Below, one piece after another: positions 14,924-26,549 of a stretch of DNA of 64,000 nt. The position numbers and the translations under genes were made by a program. Origin of the DNA: Levilactobacillus brevis ATCC 14869 = DSM 20054 (GTDB taxonomy: Bacteria; Bacillota; Bacilli; Lactobacillales; Lactobacillaceae). How positions within the stretch are numbered: position 1 is the stretch's first letter; every line of letters starts with the position of its first letter. The stretch spans positions 1 to 64,000 of the forward strand of contig NZ_AZCP01000007.1 of NCBI RefSeq assembly GCF_001433855.1, read 5' to 3'. The notes under the pieces are model-generated. The model was not told the origin of the DNA. It made no database searches and saw only the letters and a program-made list of their open reading frames with translations.

Positions 14924-17230
14924 TTAATTCTGAAATTCATGTTCAATCTGTAAGTCTGCTTGCGGAATCTTACCAGAGGCAATCAGAGGGGATGCAGCAC
15001 CGATGCATAGTAGTGTCAGGTGATGCATGGCTCGTGATGCGATGGTATACAGCGTCCCGGTTAATTGCTCATCTGGGTAATTTTCGGCGGAGACATTGTA
15101 GGCGATAACGCTATCGAACTCTAAGCCTTTGGCCAGGTAGATAGGTAAGACCACAACACCCTTAGGCAGTGATCGGTCGGTATCCGTTAACCGGGTTAGA
15201 TCAAAGTCGGCATGGAGCTTTTGGTACACGAGCTTGGCTTCAGCCGTACTTTTTGTCAGAATGGCGACCGTTCCATTGGTTGCTAATTCTAATTTAAGTT
15301 CGTGAGCCAAGGCTTTGAACGCCGCTGCTTCATCGTAGCGAATGACCACTTTGGGCAGGTCGCCCGGCCGGTTAAAGGCTTCAATCTGATCACCATCGGG
15401 GAGTAAAGCCTTCGCGAAGGTTGTGATGGGTAACGTTGAGCGGTAGGAGCGTCGCAAGGTGATCAGACGCGAGCGCTTGATATTTAGTGCGGCATTGAGT
15501 TTTTTGAGAATACTTTCCGGCGATTCAACGGCTTTGAATAAGGCCTGTTCGCTGTCGCCCAATAAGGTGAGCTTGGCTCGTGGAAAGGCGTGTTGTAAAT
15601 AAATAAGTTGCGCCATGGAGTAATCTTGCATTTCATCGACAAATAAATGCTGCATGCGGTGATTAGCACCACCGCCAATTAAAATATCACGAAGGTACAA
15701 TAGTGGGGCAGCATCCGTTAAGGCGAGATGGTGAAATTCGATATCATGTTGGTAACTCGCGATGGCGTCTTGCCAGTCAGTAGAGGTGACATCTTCTGGT
15801 AACGGACACTGTTTCAAAAAGGCAGTGTATTGGCTATACGCGTCTAAAAAGTACCCATTATAAATAGCGTCATCGACTTGTCGCAAGCGTCGGCGAACGA
15901 TTTGCCGAGCGATGTAGTCGATCTCATCGTCGAGCTGTTCAAATTTACCTAAGTGTTTTTCGCCTAAGAGGTTGTGATAGTCCTCGTCACTGAGTTGGTC
16001 GATGGTGTCGTGAACCCAGTCGGCCTTGGCTTCTTCAGCGATCCGATGCTTCAAGCGCTTTTCCAATTCATTTTTGGTACGCAAGAAGCGATCAGCTGGT
16101 GCTGCCGCAGTTGGAAATTGGCGATAGATATCACGAATTTCTTCTTTTGAAAAGAACACCCGACCATGAAACCGGATATCCGTAAACAGTAAATCATCAG
16201 CCGTACATTGATGACAGTACTCGTTGATAGCCGTCATTAAGGCAGCACTTTCTTGGAAGTTTCGTAAGGAGAGGTTTACGGGATGTTGCTGATCAGTTTC
16301 GTAACGGTCGAATTGCGTTTGCACCGTTAAGCCTTGGAACCGTTGCGTTAGAAACTCGGCTAAGGTGACTTGGCGCATGTTGCGCTCACCGAGGCTGGGT
16401 AGAACATCACTAATGTAGTGGCTGAACAACCGATTGGGCGAGAATAAGACGATCTGATCGGCCTCAAGATCGCGCCGACTGTGATATAACAGGAAGGCAA
16501 TCCGCTGTAAAATGGCCGATGTCTTACCAGAGCCGGCAACCCCTTGGACCACTAAGAGGTCACTGCGGGTGTCACGAATAATATCGTTTTGTTCCCGTTG
16601 GATGGTTGCCACAATATTTTGCATGGTGGCGTCGTTTTGCTCACCCAAGGCGTGCTGCAGCATTTCATCTCCAACGGTTTCGTTGGTGTCAAACATACTT
16701 TCAATTTGACCATCTTGAATCAGAAACTGTCGCTTCTTGAGTAGCTTGGTCTGCTGGTCACCAGCTGGGGTGTGATAAGCGACCTGTCCTAAGACCCCAT
16801 TGTAATAAATACTAGAAATAGGGGCACGCCAGTCATAAACTAAGAAATTTTGATCGTCATCAACGAACGAGGCAGTGCCAATGTAAAGTGACTCGCTGTC
16901 GGTTTCACCGGGATCTTGGATATCGATGCGACCAAAGTACGGAGATTTTTGTAAGTTTTTAAACGTATCTAATTGATCTTGAATGATATTTTGATTTTCA
17001 GTTAAACGAGAAACTAATGCCCGTTGTTGCTGGAGTTCGGCACTGGTTTCGATTCGGTCATCGACTTCGAACCAGTTAACCGAGGTGTTTTCGCTGTAAT
17101 TTTGCAACACGTTACGTAGTTCTTGATGGGCCGCTTGGTAGTCCGCATCGGTTTTGGCGATGCGTTGACCAATGGCGTGAGCAACCTGGTCAACACGCTG
17201 TTGTTCTTGTGCTTCTTCGCTGGTGGTCAA
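14924..17230 (-). CDS. helD: HelD-type RNA polymerase recycling ATPase (UvrD/Rep-like)
   Basis: About 768 aa. Coiled-coil-like N-terminal arm, then Walker A 'GVAGSGKTSAIL' (~residue 230), helicase motifs 'FVDEMQDYS' and 'LRRSYRST', and the C-terminal 'AKGLEFDSVIAYN' motif of the SF1 fold. HelD removes RNA polymerase from stalled complexes. The frame opens at an ATG (17269), but AAAGGAGG lies 7 nt before an in-frame TTG at 17230, the better start. Monocistronic. Confidence 0.9.
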   Translation of the reverse strand: MTTSEEAQEQQRVDQVAHAIGQRIAKTDADYQAAHQELRNVLQNYSENTSVNWFEVDDRIETSAELQQQRALVSRLTENQNIIQDQLDTFKNLQKSPYFGRIDIQDPGETDSESLYIGTASFVDDDQNFLVYDWRAPISSIYYNGVLGQVAYHTPAGDQQTKLLKKRQFLIQDGQIESMFDTNETVGDEMLQHALGEQNDATMQNIVATIQREQNDIIRDTRSDLLVVQGVAGSGKTSAILQRIAFLLYHSRRDLEADQIVLFSPNRLFSHYISDVLPSLGERNMRQVTLAEFLTQRFQGLTVQTQFDRYETDQQHPVNLSLRNFQESAALMTAINEYCHQCTADDLLFTDIRFHGRVFFSKEEIRDIYRQFPTAAAPADRFLRTKNELEKRLKHRIAEEAKADWVHDTIDQLSDEDYHNLLGEKHLGKFEQLDDEIDYIARQIVRRRLRQVDDAIYNGYFLDAYSQYTAFLKQCPLPEDVTSTDWQDAIASYQHDIEFHHLALTDAAPLLYLRDILIGGGANHRMQHLFVDEMQDYSMAQLIYLQHAFPRAKLTLLGDSEQALFKAVESPESILKKLNAALNIKRSRLITLRRSYRSTLPITTFAKALLPDGDQIEAFNRPGDLPKVVIRYDEAAAFKALAHELKLELATNGTVAILTKSTAEAKLVYQKLHADFDLTRLTDTDRSLPKGVVVLPIYLAKGLEFDSVIAYNVSAENYPDEQLTGTLYTIASRAMHHLTLLCIGAASPLIASGKIPQADLQIEHEFQN

Positions 17231-17384
17231 ACTGACCGCCTCCTTTGGATAGGCTAAAGTGCCTAACAAGTTTAGTCATATTTGGGGAGTGTGTCAAACG
17301 ATTGCGCCTAGTTTATTTTAATAAGTTTTTTGGCATAGGATTGCCTGTCTTAGGACTTACGATAAATGAGTACATTTGTCGAGA

Positions 17385-17546
17385 TTGCCCGCCCTCTGGT
17401 CGTAGCAAATGGGCTGGAACGTACCGGACACGACTTTAAGCCAAGAAGATCACTTGTCTCAAAGCTCGGTCTTATCCTAAGCGCGCTAAACCCGCTCACT
17501 AAGGATAACGACGGTACTGAGCCCATTTGCCACTTCCCGTCGGGCT
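17385..17546 (+). repeat. Dispersed structured repeat, full copy A
   Basis: About 162 bp, nearly identical over most of its length to 58561-58722, with partial left ends at 24225 and 36097. Nested inverted repeats: GCCCG/CGGGC at the ends, GCAAATGGGCT/AGCCCATTTGC inside, GTACC/GGTAC next, and an inner hairpin TTATCCT...AGGATAA closed by AGCG/CGCT. It lies upstream of helD and of the trpS T-box. No transposase or ORF with a ribosome site. It could be a non-autonomous mobile repeat or a structured RNA. Confidence 0.82.
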
Positions 17547-17830
17547 ACTGTGGCGTGGTGTGGTCACGTTGGTTAAACCTTAAGTCCGATTAGAACAATT
17601 ATATTTAGCTGTTTTGGAAGTATTAACCTAATTATTTGTGATCGTTGGTATTGTTGTACTGGCAACTACTTGTGGCTGTTATTGATTCCTACTAGTTCTT
17701 AGCCTGGAAGTCACGTGGCGGTTGTAACCTACAAAAGTCTCTATGCTTACCGCTCACTGAAATTCGCCAGATTTTGCGACATTATAGTTTACATCCACCC
17801 CTAAAACCTCTAAAATGAACCTATGTAAGA
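17547..17830. other. Non-coding stretch between repeat A and the trpS T-box
   Basis: About 280 nt with stops in all frames and no convincing gene. Moderately AT-rich. It must hold the trpS promoter; I see no consensus pair that I would defend. Confidence 0.5.
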
Positions 17831-18036
17831 CTAACGATAAAAGTAGTCCAAATTCAGAGAGGAAATGGCTTGGTGCAACGTTTCCAGTGACGAAGTGGGT
17901 CGTTAGATCACTTTAAAATTCGATGATTAGTGTCGCGGGGTCGCCGTTATCGACAAGAGGCAGTCATGAACTGCAAATTAGGTGGTACCGCGCGTTAGCG
18001 TCCTTTTAGCAAGTAGCTAAGAGGGCGCTTTTTTGG
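17831..18036 (+). promoter_or_regulatory. T-box leader of trpS
   Basis: Stem I is closed by CTAACGA (17831-17837) and TCGTTAG (17900-17906). The likely specifier TGG (Trp) is at 17896-17898, on the 3' side of the specifier loop. The conserved T-box AGGTGGTACCGCG is at 17980-17992. The terminator hairpin 17997-18029 is followed by T-run. Uncharged tRNA-Trp should stabilise the antiterminator and switch on trpS and perhaps the genes after it. Confidence 0.92.
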
Positions 18037-18050
18037 AAAGGATGAAGATA

Positions 18051-19067
18051 ATGAGTAAACACGTCATTTTAACAGGGGATCGCCCCACTGGTAAGCTACA
18101 TATTGGTCATTACGTTGGTTCATTGAAAAACCGCGTTGCGTTACAAAACACTGGCGATTATGAGACCTATATCATGATTGCTGACATGCAAGCCCTGACT
18201 GATAATGCACGAGATCCAGAAAAAATTCGGCACAGTTTGTTACAAGTTGCCTTAGATTATTTAGCAGTGGGGATTGATCCGGCTAAATCAACGATTTTAG
18301 TTCAATCACAAATTCCAGCACTTAATGAATTAACGATGGCTTATTTGAATTTGGTCTCCGTTTCTCGGTTAAATCGCAACCCAACGGTGAAGACTGAAAT
18401 TAAGCAAAAGGCGTTTGGTGAAAGTGTGCCCGCCGGTTTCTTTATCTACCCAGTGAGTCAGGCCGCTGATATTACCGCTTTTAAAGCAGACACGGTGCCC
18501 GTAGGTGAAGACCAAGAACCCATGTTGGAACAAACTCGTGAAATTGTGCGGAGTTTCAACAATATTTATGACCAACAAATTTTAGTTGAACCAGAAGGGT
18601 ATTTCCCACCTAAAGGCCAAGGCCGAATTCCTGGACTAGATGGCAACGCTAAAATGAGTAAGTCTTTGGATAATGCCATCTACTTGGGCGATAGCGCCGA
18701 CACGATTCAAAAGAAGATCATGTCGATGTACACCGATCCCGAACATATCCACGTGGAAGATCCCGGTCATGTTGAGGGCAATACGGTTTTCACGTATCTG
18801 GATATTTTTGCCGATGATACAGCCAAAGTTGCTGATTTAAAGGCCCAATACCAACATGGCGGCTTGGGTGACGTGAAGATCAAACGGTATCTCAATGAGG
18901 TCTTGCAGGCAAAGCTAGAACCTATTCGGCATCGGCGCGAACAATTTGCCGCTGATGAAACCGGTGTTTATGATATCTTGAAGCAAGGTAGTGAACGGGC
19001 AAACCAAGTGGCTGCTCAGACCTTACATGAAGTGCGTCACGCGATTGGAATTGACTACTTCGGGTAA
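18051..19067 (+). CDS. trpS: Tryptophanyl-tRNA synthetase
   Basis: 338 aa, class I synthetase charging tRNA-Trp. '[17 protein letters not shown]' carries the HIGH motif (HIGH at ~17-20) and '[13 protein letters not shown]' the KMSKS loop (~200). ATGs lie in frame at 18042 and a TTG at 18033, but AAGGA with 8-nt spacing and family alignment place the start at 18051. Controlled by the T-box just upstream. The next gene follows after 20 nt with no terminator. Confidence 0.96.
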   Translation: MSKHVILTGDRPTGKLHIGHYVGSLKNRVALQNTGDYETYIMIADMQALTDNARDPEKIRHSLLQVALDYLAVGIDPAKSTILVQSQIPALNELTMAYLNLVSVSRLNRNPTVKTEIKQKAFGESVPAGFFIYPVSQAADITAFKADTVPVGEDQEPMLEQTREIVRSFNNIYDQQILVEPEGYFPPKGQGRIPGLDGNAKMSKSLDNAIYLGDSADTIQKKIMSMYTDPEHIHVEDPGHVEGNTVFTYLDIFADDTAKVADLKAQYQHGGLGDVKIKRYLNEVLQAKLEPIRHRREQFAADETGVYDILKQGSERANQVAAQTLHEVRHAIGIDYFG

Positions 19068-19087
19068 CCGGGAATGGGGGATGTGCG

Positions 19088-20008
19088 ATGCAAAATTTAG
19101 CCATAGTTGATCTAGGTTCTAATTCCGTGCGGATGGCTGTTAATGAGCTTCACGACGATGGCACTTATCGTGAAGTGAACCGTATCAAAGCCGATAGCCG
19201 GCTATCCGAGGGGATGGGCCCAGAAAAGATCTTGCAACCCAAGGCCATGGATCGCACGATTGCGGCACTAAAATCGTTTCGACCGTATTACGAGCAATTG
19301 CCACACCTCATTGTTCGGGGTATTGCCACGGCAGCAGTTCGCCAGGCACGCAACCGTGAAGAATTTTTGAAACGGGTCGCGGCTGCTACAGACATTGACT
19401 TAGAAGTTTTGTCCGGTGATCAAGAAGCCTACTATGATTATTTAGGCGCTGTTAATCGGTTGAAGATTAAGGATTGCTTGCTACTAGATACTGGTGGGGC
19501 CAGCTGTGAGTTAGTTCACGTCAAAGACGGTAAAGCAGCCAGCTTAATCAGTGTGCCATTTGGGGCTGTTAATCTCTCAGAACAATTCCGATTAGATGAT
19601 CGGGTAACGGCCGTCGATTTATTCTCCGCGCAGGTCTTTTTGCGGGAACGACTACAAGATATTTGGTGGCTAAACGACGCCAAGCACTTACCCTTGGTTC
19701 TACTGGGAGGTGCCAATCGCACATTGGCCCGGATGAACCGTCAACAACAAAAGATTTTACACGTTGAAAACATTCACGGCTACCGGTTAACCACTGGTCA
19801 AGTCATGAAAACCTTTGAACGCCTGTTACGGGTGCCATTAGCCGAGCGTAAACGTATCTCGGGGTTGGAACCTGAACGGGCCGATATTATTATTGGTGGG
19901 ATGCTCCCATTAGTCACGCTACTGCAAATGTTAGATTCTGACCGGGTGATTTTCTCGGAAAGTGGCGTGCGTGAGGGGATTATCTCTGAGTACCTGAGCC
20001 AACGATAG
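19088..20008 (+). CDS. Exopolyphosphatase / pppGpp phosphohydrolase (Ppx/GppA family)
   Basis: 306 aa, actin-like ATPase fold. 'VDLGSNSVRMAV' (phosphate 1), 'LLLDTGGASCELV' (phosphate 2) and 'VLLGGANRTLAR' mark the Ppx/GppA family. It is the short form, without the C-terminal HD domain of E. coli enzymes. It either shortens polyphosphate or hydrolyses pppGpp; the sequence does not decide. It sits 20 nt after trpS and 11 nt before mvaA, so co-transcription under the T-box is possible. Confidence 0.85.
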   Translation: MQNLAIVDLGSNSVRMAVNELHDDGTYREVNRIKADSRLSEGMGPEKILQPKAMDRTIAALKSFRPYYEQLPHLIVRGIATAAVRQARNREEFLKRVAAATDIDLEVLSGDQEAYYDYLGAVNRLKIKDCLLLDTGGASCELVHVKDGKAASLISVPFGAVNLSEQFRLDDRVTAVDLFSAQVFLRERLQDIWWLNDAKHLPLVLLGGANRTLARMNRQQQKILHVENIHGYRLTTGQVMKTFERLLRVPLAERKRISGLEPERADIIIGGMLPLVTLLQMLDSDRVIFSESGVREGIISEYLSQR

Positions 20009-20019
20009 GAGGTCCGATT

Positions 20020-21282
20020 GTGATGCTAATGCCATTTTATCGATTATCATATGCAGCTAGGCGGGATCATTTAGCACAACGCGCTCACTTAACCGTGGCG
20101 CAGTTAGCGTTAATTGCCGCACGACGGCAAGCGACTGATGATCAACTCATTGAGAACTATTTGACGACTTACGGGATACCCGAGGGCGTGGCAGTGAATC
20201 TGCGCGTTGATGGGCATGACGTGATGGTTCCCATGGTAACTGAAGAACCATCCGTCATCGCTGCCGCTAGTAATGGTGGTCGCTTATTGATGAGTGAGGT
20301 GGGCATTACCACCACAGTCAAACAACGTGAATTGATGGGTCAGATTGTTTTTAGTCATGTAACCGATCAGGCACATTTACGTGACTGGCTAATGGCTCAT
20401 GAGTCCCGACTCTTGGAAGTGGCGAATGCCGCTCATCCGAGCCTGTTAACCCATGGCGGTGGTGCACGATCAATTCGTGTGCGGTGTCTACCACCAGATT
20501 GGGTGTCACTTGATTTATTCATTGATGTCGGTGAGGCGATGGGGGCTAACTTGGTAAACACGTTAGCTGAGGCAGTTGCTACCGAGATTCGAACACAACT
20601 TGACGTTGATATTTTAATGAGCATTTTAAGTAATTATGCGACCCATAGTTTAGCCACCGCTACTTGTGCAGTGCCAGTGGCCCAATTAGCCACCAGAACA
20701 CTCACGGGCCAGCAGGTGGCCGAACGAATCTGTCAGGCCAGCGCGTTAGCCCAAGTTGATCCTTATCGTGCTGTGACGCACAATAAAGGCATTATGAATG
20801 GGATTGATGCGGTTGTTCTCGCGATGGGGAATGACTGGCGATCGGTTGAAAGTGGTGCGCACGCTTATGCGAGTCGCAGTGGTCAGTATCAGGGGCTCAG
20901 TCGCTGGTGGTTAGCGGATGGGCAACTCCATGGTGAATTGACGTTGCCGTTGGCCTTGGGGGTTGTTGGCGGTGCCACACGAGTTTTACCACTCGTACGG
21001 GTCAATCAACAACTCGCTCAGATCACGACAGCCCGGCAGTTAATGGGACTTACGGCCGCCGTTGGCCTTGCGCAAAATGTTGCGGCACTGCGCGCTTTAG
21101 TGAGCGATGGCATTCAACGGGGGCACATGGCACTACAGCGCAAATCACTGGCCTTATCGGTGGGTGCGACGCCAGCTGAGTTACCAGCGGTGCTCGATCG
21201 GTTGAAAACCATTACCCAGCCGACCACAACACAGGCACAAGCAGCCTTGGCTGCCATTCGACAAGAAAATTTAAAGAAATAG
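20020..21282 (+). CDS. mvaA: Hydroxymethylglutaryl-CoA reductase, class II
   Basis: 420 aa. 'VTEEPSVIAAAS' with the catalytic Glu (~85), 'HNKGIMNG' with the catalytic Lys (~260), 'GEAMGANLVN' and 'QRGHMALQ' with the catalytic His (~368) fit class II HMG-CoA reductases. It makes mevalonate for isoprenoids (mevalonate pathway), normal for lactobacilli. AGGAGG stands 6 nt before a GTG (20020) and 9 nt before an ATG (20023); either could be used. It is in the trpS-DUF72 gene train. Confidence 0.93.
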   Translation: MMLMPFYRLSYAARRDHLAQRAHLTVAQLALIAARRQATDDQLIENYLTTYGIPEGVAVNLRVDGHDVMVPMVTEEPSVIAAASNGGRLLMSEVGITTTVKQRELMGQIVFSHVTDQAHLRDWLMAHESRLLEVANAAHPSLLTHGGGARSIRVRCLPPDWVSLDLFIDVGEAMGANLVNTLAEAVATEIRTQLDVDILMSILSNYATHSLATATCAVPVAQLATRTLTGQQVAERICQASALAQVDPYRAVTHNKGIMNGIDAVVLAMGNDWRSVESGAHAYASRSGQYQGLSRWWLADGQLHGELTLPLALGVVGGATRVLPLVRVNQQLAQITTARQLMGLTAAVGLAQNVAALRALVSDGIQRGHMALQRKSLALSVGATPAELPAVLDRLKTITQPTTTQAQAALAAIRQENLKK

Positions 21283-21296
21283 GTGAATAGACAAAC

Positions 21297-22262
21297 ATGC
21301 AAGCAAAAGATGTGCAACTCAATACGGAGGTGCAGGGCCTGTTAGACCAAGTTAACGCCTTGTATCCGGGTAAGGTGTCGGTATCTTTTATTAGTGATCA
21401 ACGAGTGGGGTTTGTACGCCACGATCAGGCTCAGCAAGTTAAAGTGGGCGATGATATTGTCATTCAGGTTGCTGATCTGACCGCACCAAACTACACAGCA
21501 GCTCATGAGCTGGTCCATTTACTCATGGTACTGTCTGGCTTTCCCCAAGTTTTCTTCTCCTTAACCACGGGGCAACCGCAGTTGGATGAACAACTTATGA
21601 TTATGGGGACGGAACTATATGACATCGTTAGCCATATGGTAGTCGTTAAAGAGCAGCAAAAACATCAGCTGATCACTGACGAGATTAAACAGCTTTACTT
21701 AAACGGGATCACGGCAACGTTGAAGCCAGAACCAACACCAGTTGATGACGAAATGACGTTACGAACGTTGACACTATTGGATGCGCTGGTCTTCTTCGGG
21801 ACGGACGATCAAGCGGTCATGGACCAGTTTGAACGAGACTATCCGATTAGTTTAGCGGCTGCAAAAAAGCTTTACGCAATTATCACCGAAAAGCCAGTGA
21901 CGTCACCATTCTCTTTACGTCGCAATGTCGTCAAACTCTTCAAAGCCTTTGATGAACAGCTGGAGGCTTGGCACTTGCCAGCCCTGCACAATACAGAGTT
22001 CACGACGCTATCGAGTGTATTATCTCAGCGTCAACTGAGCCTAGAAGTGAAGCAAGTCTTTGAATTTTATCACTCAGATATGCACGAAAAGACAACCCAA
22101 CGCCGGGCATATGTTGGAATCAATCGAACGGATCAACAAAATGCGTTTGTTCTGCCAGCACCGGCGCCTAAAGAAGACTCACCAGAGTACTTTACTAAGT
22201 ATTATAATTTGACAGTTGAGGAGCTCTTTAAGCAATTGAAGATGCCATATATTTTACGGTAA
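21297..22262 (+). CDS. Unknown protein with HELVH zincin-like motif (IpaB/EvcA-named family)
   Basis: 321 aa, soluble. 'AAHELVHLL' gives an HExxH motif (H70-E71-x-x-H74) as in zinc metallopeptidases, preceded by a short beta-rich part, as in IrrE-like ImmA peptidases. The rest is mostly helical and acidic. I recall lactobacillar proteins at this locus labelled 'IpaB/EvcA family', a name that says nothing about function. The third metal ligand is not obvious ('MIMGTELYDIV' could supply Glu). It is 14 nt after mvaA and upstream of Sir2. Protease activity is an inference. Confidence 0.7.
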   Translation: MQAKDVQLNTEVQGLLDQVNALYPGKVSVSFISDQRVGFVRHDQAQQVKVGDDIVIQVADLTAPNYTAAHELVHLLMVLSGFPQVFFSLTTGQPQLDEQLMIMGTELYDIVSHMVVVKEQQKHQLITDEIKQLYLNGITATLKPEPTPVDDEMTLRTLTLLDALVFFGTDDQAVMDQFERDYPISLAAAKKLYAIITEKPVTSPFSLRRNVVKLFKAFDEQLEAWHLPALHNTEFTTLSSVLSQRQLSLEVKQVFEFYHSDMHEKTTQRRAYVGINRTDQQNAFVLPAPAPKEDSPEYFTKYYNLTVEELFKQLKMPYILR

Positions 22263-22289
22263 CCATAGCGTTATGAAGGGATGATGGGG

Positions 22290-22988
22290 ATGGCAGCAAC
22301 TTTACAACAGGCATTCGATGCAGCTAAACACATTGTTTTCTTAACGGGTGCTGGGGTATCAACACCGTCAGGGATTCCGGATTACCGCTCAAAAAATGGC
22401 TTGTATACCGGTCATCGCAACGCGGAATACTATTTGAGCCACACGTGTTTGGCTCAGGAACCCGAGACGTTCTACGATTATGTCAAACAAAATTTATATT
22501 ATCCGCAGGCGCAACCCAATGTCATTCATACTAAGCAGGCGGCGCTAACCCAACAAGGACGGGCGACAGTCATCACGCAAAATATTGACAACCTGTATCG
22601 ATTGGCGAAAACGCAACATCTGATCGAGTTTCATGGGAATCTATATCGGGTATATTGCCAGATCTGTGGGCAAGAGGTTGCTTGGCAAGACTATTTGCAG
22701 TCACCTTATCATGAGAGTGATGGCGGTTGGTTACGGCCAGATGTCGTCCTTTACGAAGAGGGACTGAATCAAGTCAATGTTCAGCGAGCGGTTGCTGCTA
22801 TGCAGACGGCCGATCTCGTTGTAATTGTCGGCACGTCAATGCGTGTTTATCCGTTTGCTGGTTTATTAGATTATCGGGCGCCACAGGCCCAAGTTGTGGC
22901 GATTAATCAAGAGTCGCTGAATTTGGGAATTGATTATCAAATGATTCAGACAGATGCAACGAGTTTCTTTGAAACGTTAACCGTATAG
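22290..22988 (+). CDS. NAD-dependent deacylase, Sir2 family, incomplete zinc site
   Basis: 232 aa. Sirtuin motifs 'LTGAGVSTPSGIPDYRS', 'TQNIDNLY', 'EFHGNLY' (catalytic His) and 'VIVGTSMRVYP'. It should remove acyl groups from lysines using NAD. The structural zinc site has only one Cys pair ('YCQICG'); the second CxxC is replaced by 'YHESDGGWLRP'. Three in-frame ATGs occur; AAGGG is 9 nt before the third (22290), so I start there. Confidence 0.87.
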   Translation: MAATLQQAFDAAKHIVFLTGAGVSTPSGIPDYRSKNGLYTGHRNAEYYLSHTCLAQEPETFYDYVKQNLYYPQAQPNVIHTKQAALTQQGRATVITQNIDNLYRLAKTQHLIEFHGNLYRVYCQICGQEVAWQDYLQSPYHESDGGWLRPDVVLYEEGLNQVNVQRAVAAMQTADLVVIVGTSMRVYPFAGLLDYRAPQAQVVAINQESLNLGIDYQMIQTDATSFFETLTV

Positions 22989-23000
22989 GGGGGTCTAGCA

Positions 23001-23327
23001 ATGAGCCATCAGGAGATTATCCAAGAGCTGCGCCAACTGGTGCGCCGATTACGTTGGCTAAATGTGCTGCAATTGATTCCCGATACGTTGATTATCTATG
23101 GCATTTTACAATTGGCTTTTGGCGGGCAGATTGTGACGTTGTTCAATCAGAGTTTTGCGCGGCAACAGGCGGTCTTAATAACGGTTCTGTTTGCTTTAAT
23201 TGATTTATGCGTGACGGGCATTCGGTATAACGACCGTTTAGCTGGTAAACGCCTGATTAGTCAGTTAAATGGGCGTTTGACAACACCGGAGGCTGAACTA
23301 ATTAAGCAATTTGAACGGTTTAAGTGA
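23001..23327 (+). CDS. Small membrane protein
   Basis: 108 aa: an Arg/Leu-rich amphipathic N-terminus, two membrane helices (about 22-42 and 55-72), and a charged C-terminal tail with helical heptads. GGGGGG lies before the ATG. Its stop overlaps the upstream part of the DUF72 ribosome site region, so it belongs to the same gene train. No family recognised. Confidence 0.65.
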   Translation: MSHQEIIQELRQLVRRLRWLNVLQLIPDTLIIYGILQLAFGGQIVTLFNQSFARQQAVLITVLFALIDLCVTGIRYNDRLAGKRLISQLNGRLTTPEAELIKQFERFK

Positions 23328-23338
23328 GGGGGGATTGG

Positions 23339-24184
23339 ATGATTACCATTGGATTGACCACTTGGAAAGAACATCCCGCTTTGATTGGCGGTGAGGAGCG
23401 CCCCGTAACCCTGACTGAATACGCAGGACGTTTACCTGTCGTTGAGTTAGATACGCCCTTTTACGGTATCCCTCGCCAAAGTACGGTGGCGAATTGGCAA
23501 GCGGCAGTACCTGATGGGTTTCAATACATTTTGAAAGCCAATCAGGTCATGACACGTCATGATCGGCAACACCCTCTGGATGAAGCAGGGATTACAGCGG
23601 CTTTTGACCAGTTCATTATGGCCATTCAGCCCATGGTAACGGCCGGAAAACTCATGACGGTGCTGTTCCAGTTTCCACCGTTCTTCAATCGGACGACGGC
23701 GAATATTCAATATTTACGCGATGTTCGGCTGAAAATGGGAAAACTGCCGGTAGCCGTCGAATTCCGGAGTCCCAGTTGGTTTGAGACACCGGGTATGACT
23801 GCGGATGTCATGGCCTATCTCCAGTCGTTGAAGTTAACCAATGTGACAACTGATGAGCCCCACAACTTAAATGATGGGATTCCGTTAGTCGAAACGGTCA
23901 CGACACCGGAGTTAGCAGTGGTGCGGCTTCATGGTCGCAATGCACAAGGCTGGTTCAACCAGGGCGCTGATTGGCGGAAGACCCGTACGCTTTATCGTTA
24001 TAGTGAACCCGAATTGCAAGACATTGCTGTATTGGTGAAACGGGTCGCACAGCACGCCCAACAGGTGTGTGTGATTTTTAACAACAATTCAGCTAAGGAC
24101 GCGGCACCTAATGCGTTACGGCTACAGGAAATTTTAGGCTTACATTGGCAGAATCTGGCGCCACAACAGCTAGACTTGTTTTGA
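23339..24184 (+). CDS. DUF72 family protein
   Basis: 281 aa, TIM-barrel DUF72 (YecE-like): 'GLTTWKEHP' start, 'VELDTPFYGIP', 'KANQVMTRHD', 'VLFQFPPFF', 'VAVEFRSPSW', 'VRLHGRN' and 'VIFNNNSAKDAAPNAL' are in the family order. Function unknown; the fold suggests an enzyme. The frame opens at a GTG (23324) inside the ribosome site; GAGGGGGG 5 nt before ATG 23339 decides the start. Last gene of the train begun by trpS. Confidence 0.88.
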   Translation: MITIGLTTWKEHPALIGGEERPVTLTEYAGRLPVVELDTPFYGIPRQSTVANWQAAVPDGFQYILKANQVMTRHDRQHPLDEAGITAAFDQFIMAIQPMVTAGKLMTVLFQFPPFFNRTTANIQYLRDVRLKMGKLPVAVEFRSPSWFETPGMTADVMAYLQSLKLTNVTTDEPHNLNDGIPLVETVTTPELAVVRLHGRNAQGWFNQGADWRKTRTLYRYSEPELQDIAVLVKRVAQHAQQVCVIFNNNSAKDAAPNALRLQEILGLHWQNLAPQQLDLF

Positions 24185-24224
24185 AGTAGTAACGGTTAGT
24201 TCTATGGCTCACTGGTGGTTTAAA

Positions 24225-24259
24225 TTGCCCGTCCACTGGCCGCGTCAAATGGGCTGGAA
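24225..24259 (+). repeat. Dispersed structured repeat, truncated copy B
   Basis: Only the left ~35 bp (TTGCCCGTCC...TCAAATGGGCTGGAA) is kept, with several changes from copies A and D. It sits between the DUF72 gene and metG. Same orientation as the other copies. Confidence 0.7.
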
Positions 24260-24345
24260 TAACCACTAATATGAGATGTTTGTGACGGCCGAGAAAAATC
24301 AGCGTCTACAGTTGCCTGCAAAAGACACTAGCAGATTTATCCATA

Positions 24346-24391
24346 AAACCCCGGTTGTCTGCTATGGCTCAACCGGGGTTTATGCTATACT
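24346..24391 (+). promoter_or_regulatory. Hairpin and extended -10 promoter before metG
   Basis: AAACCCCGGTT / AACCGGGGTTT (24346-24381) is a hairpin with short A/T flanks, a weak terminator for the upstream train. Right after it lies TGCTATACT (24383-24391), an extended -10 for metG; no good -35 is seen. Confidence 0.5.
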
Positions 24392-24436
24392 TGGTTAGAA
24401 TTTACATTAAAATCTAACCTGAAAATTACGAAATAA

Positions 24437-26497
<2,061 letters not shown>

Positions 26498-26549
26498 AAT
26501 GGTGTCGGGCACACCTGTCTGACCGATGATTGTTGTATGTCTAACATAA

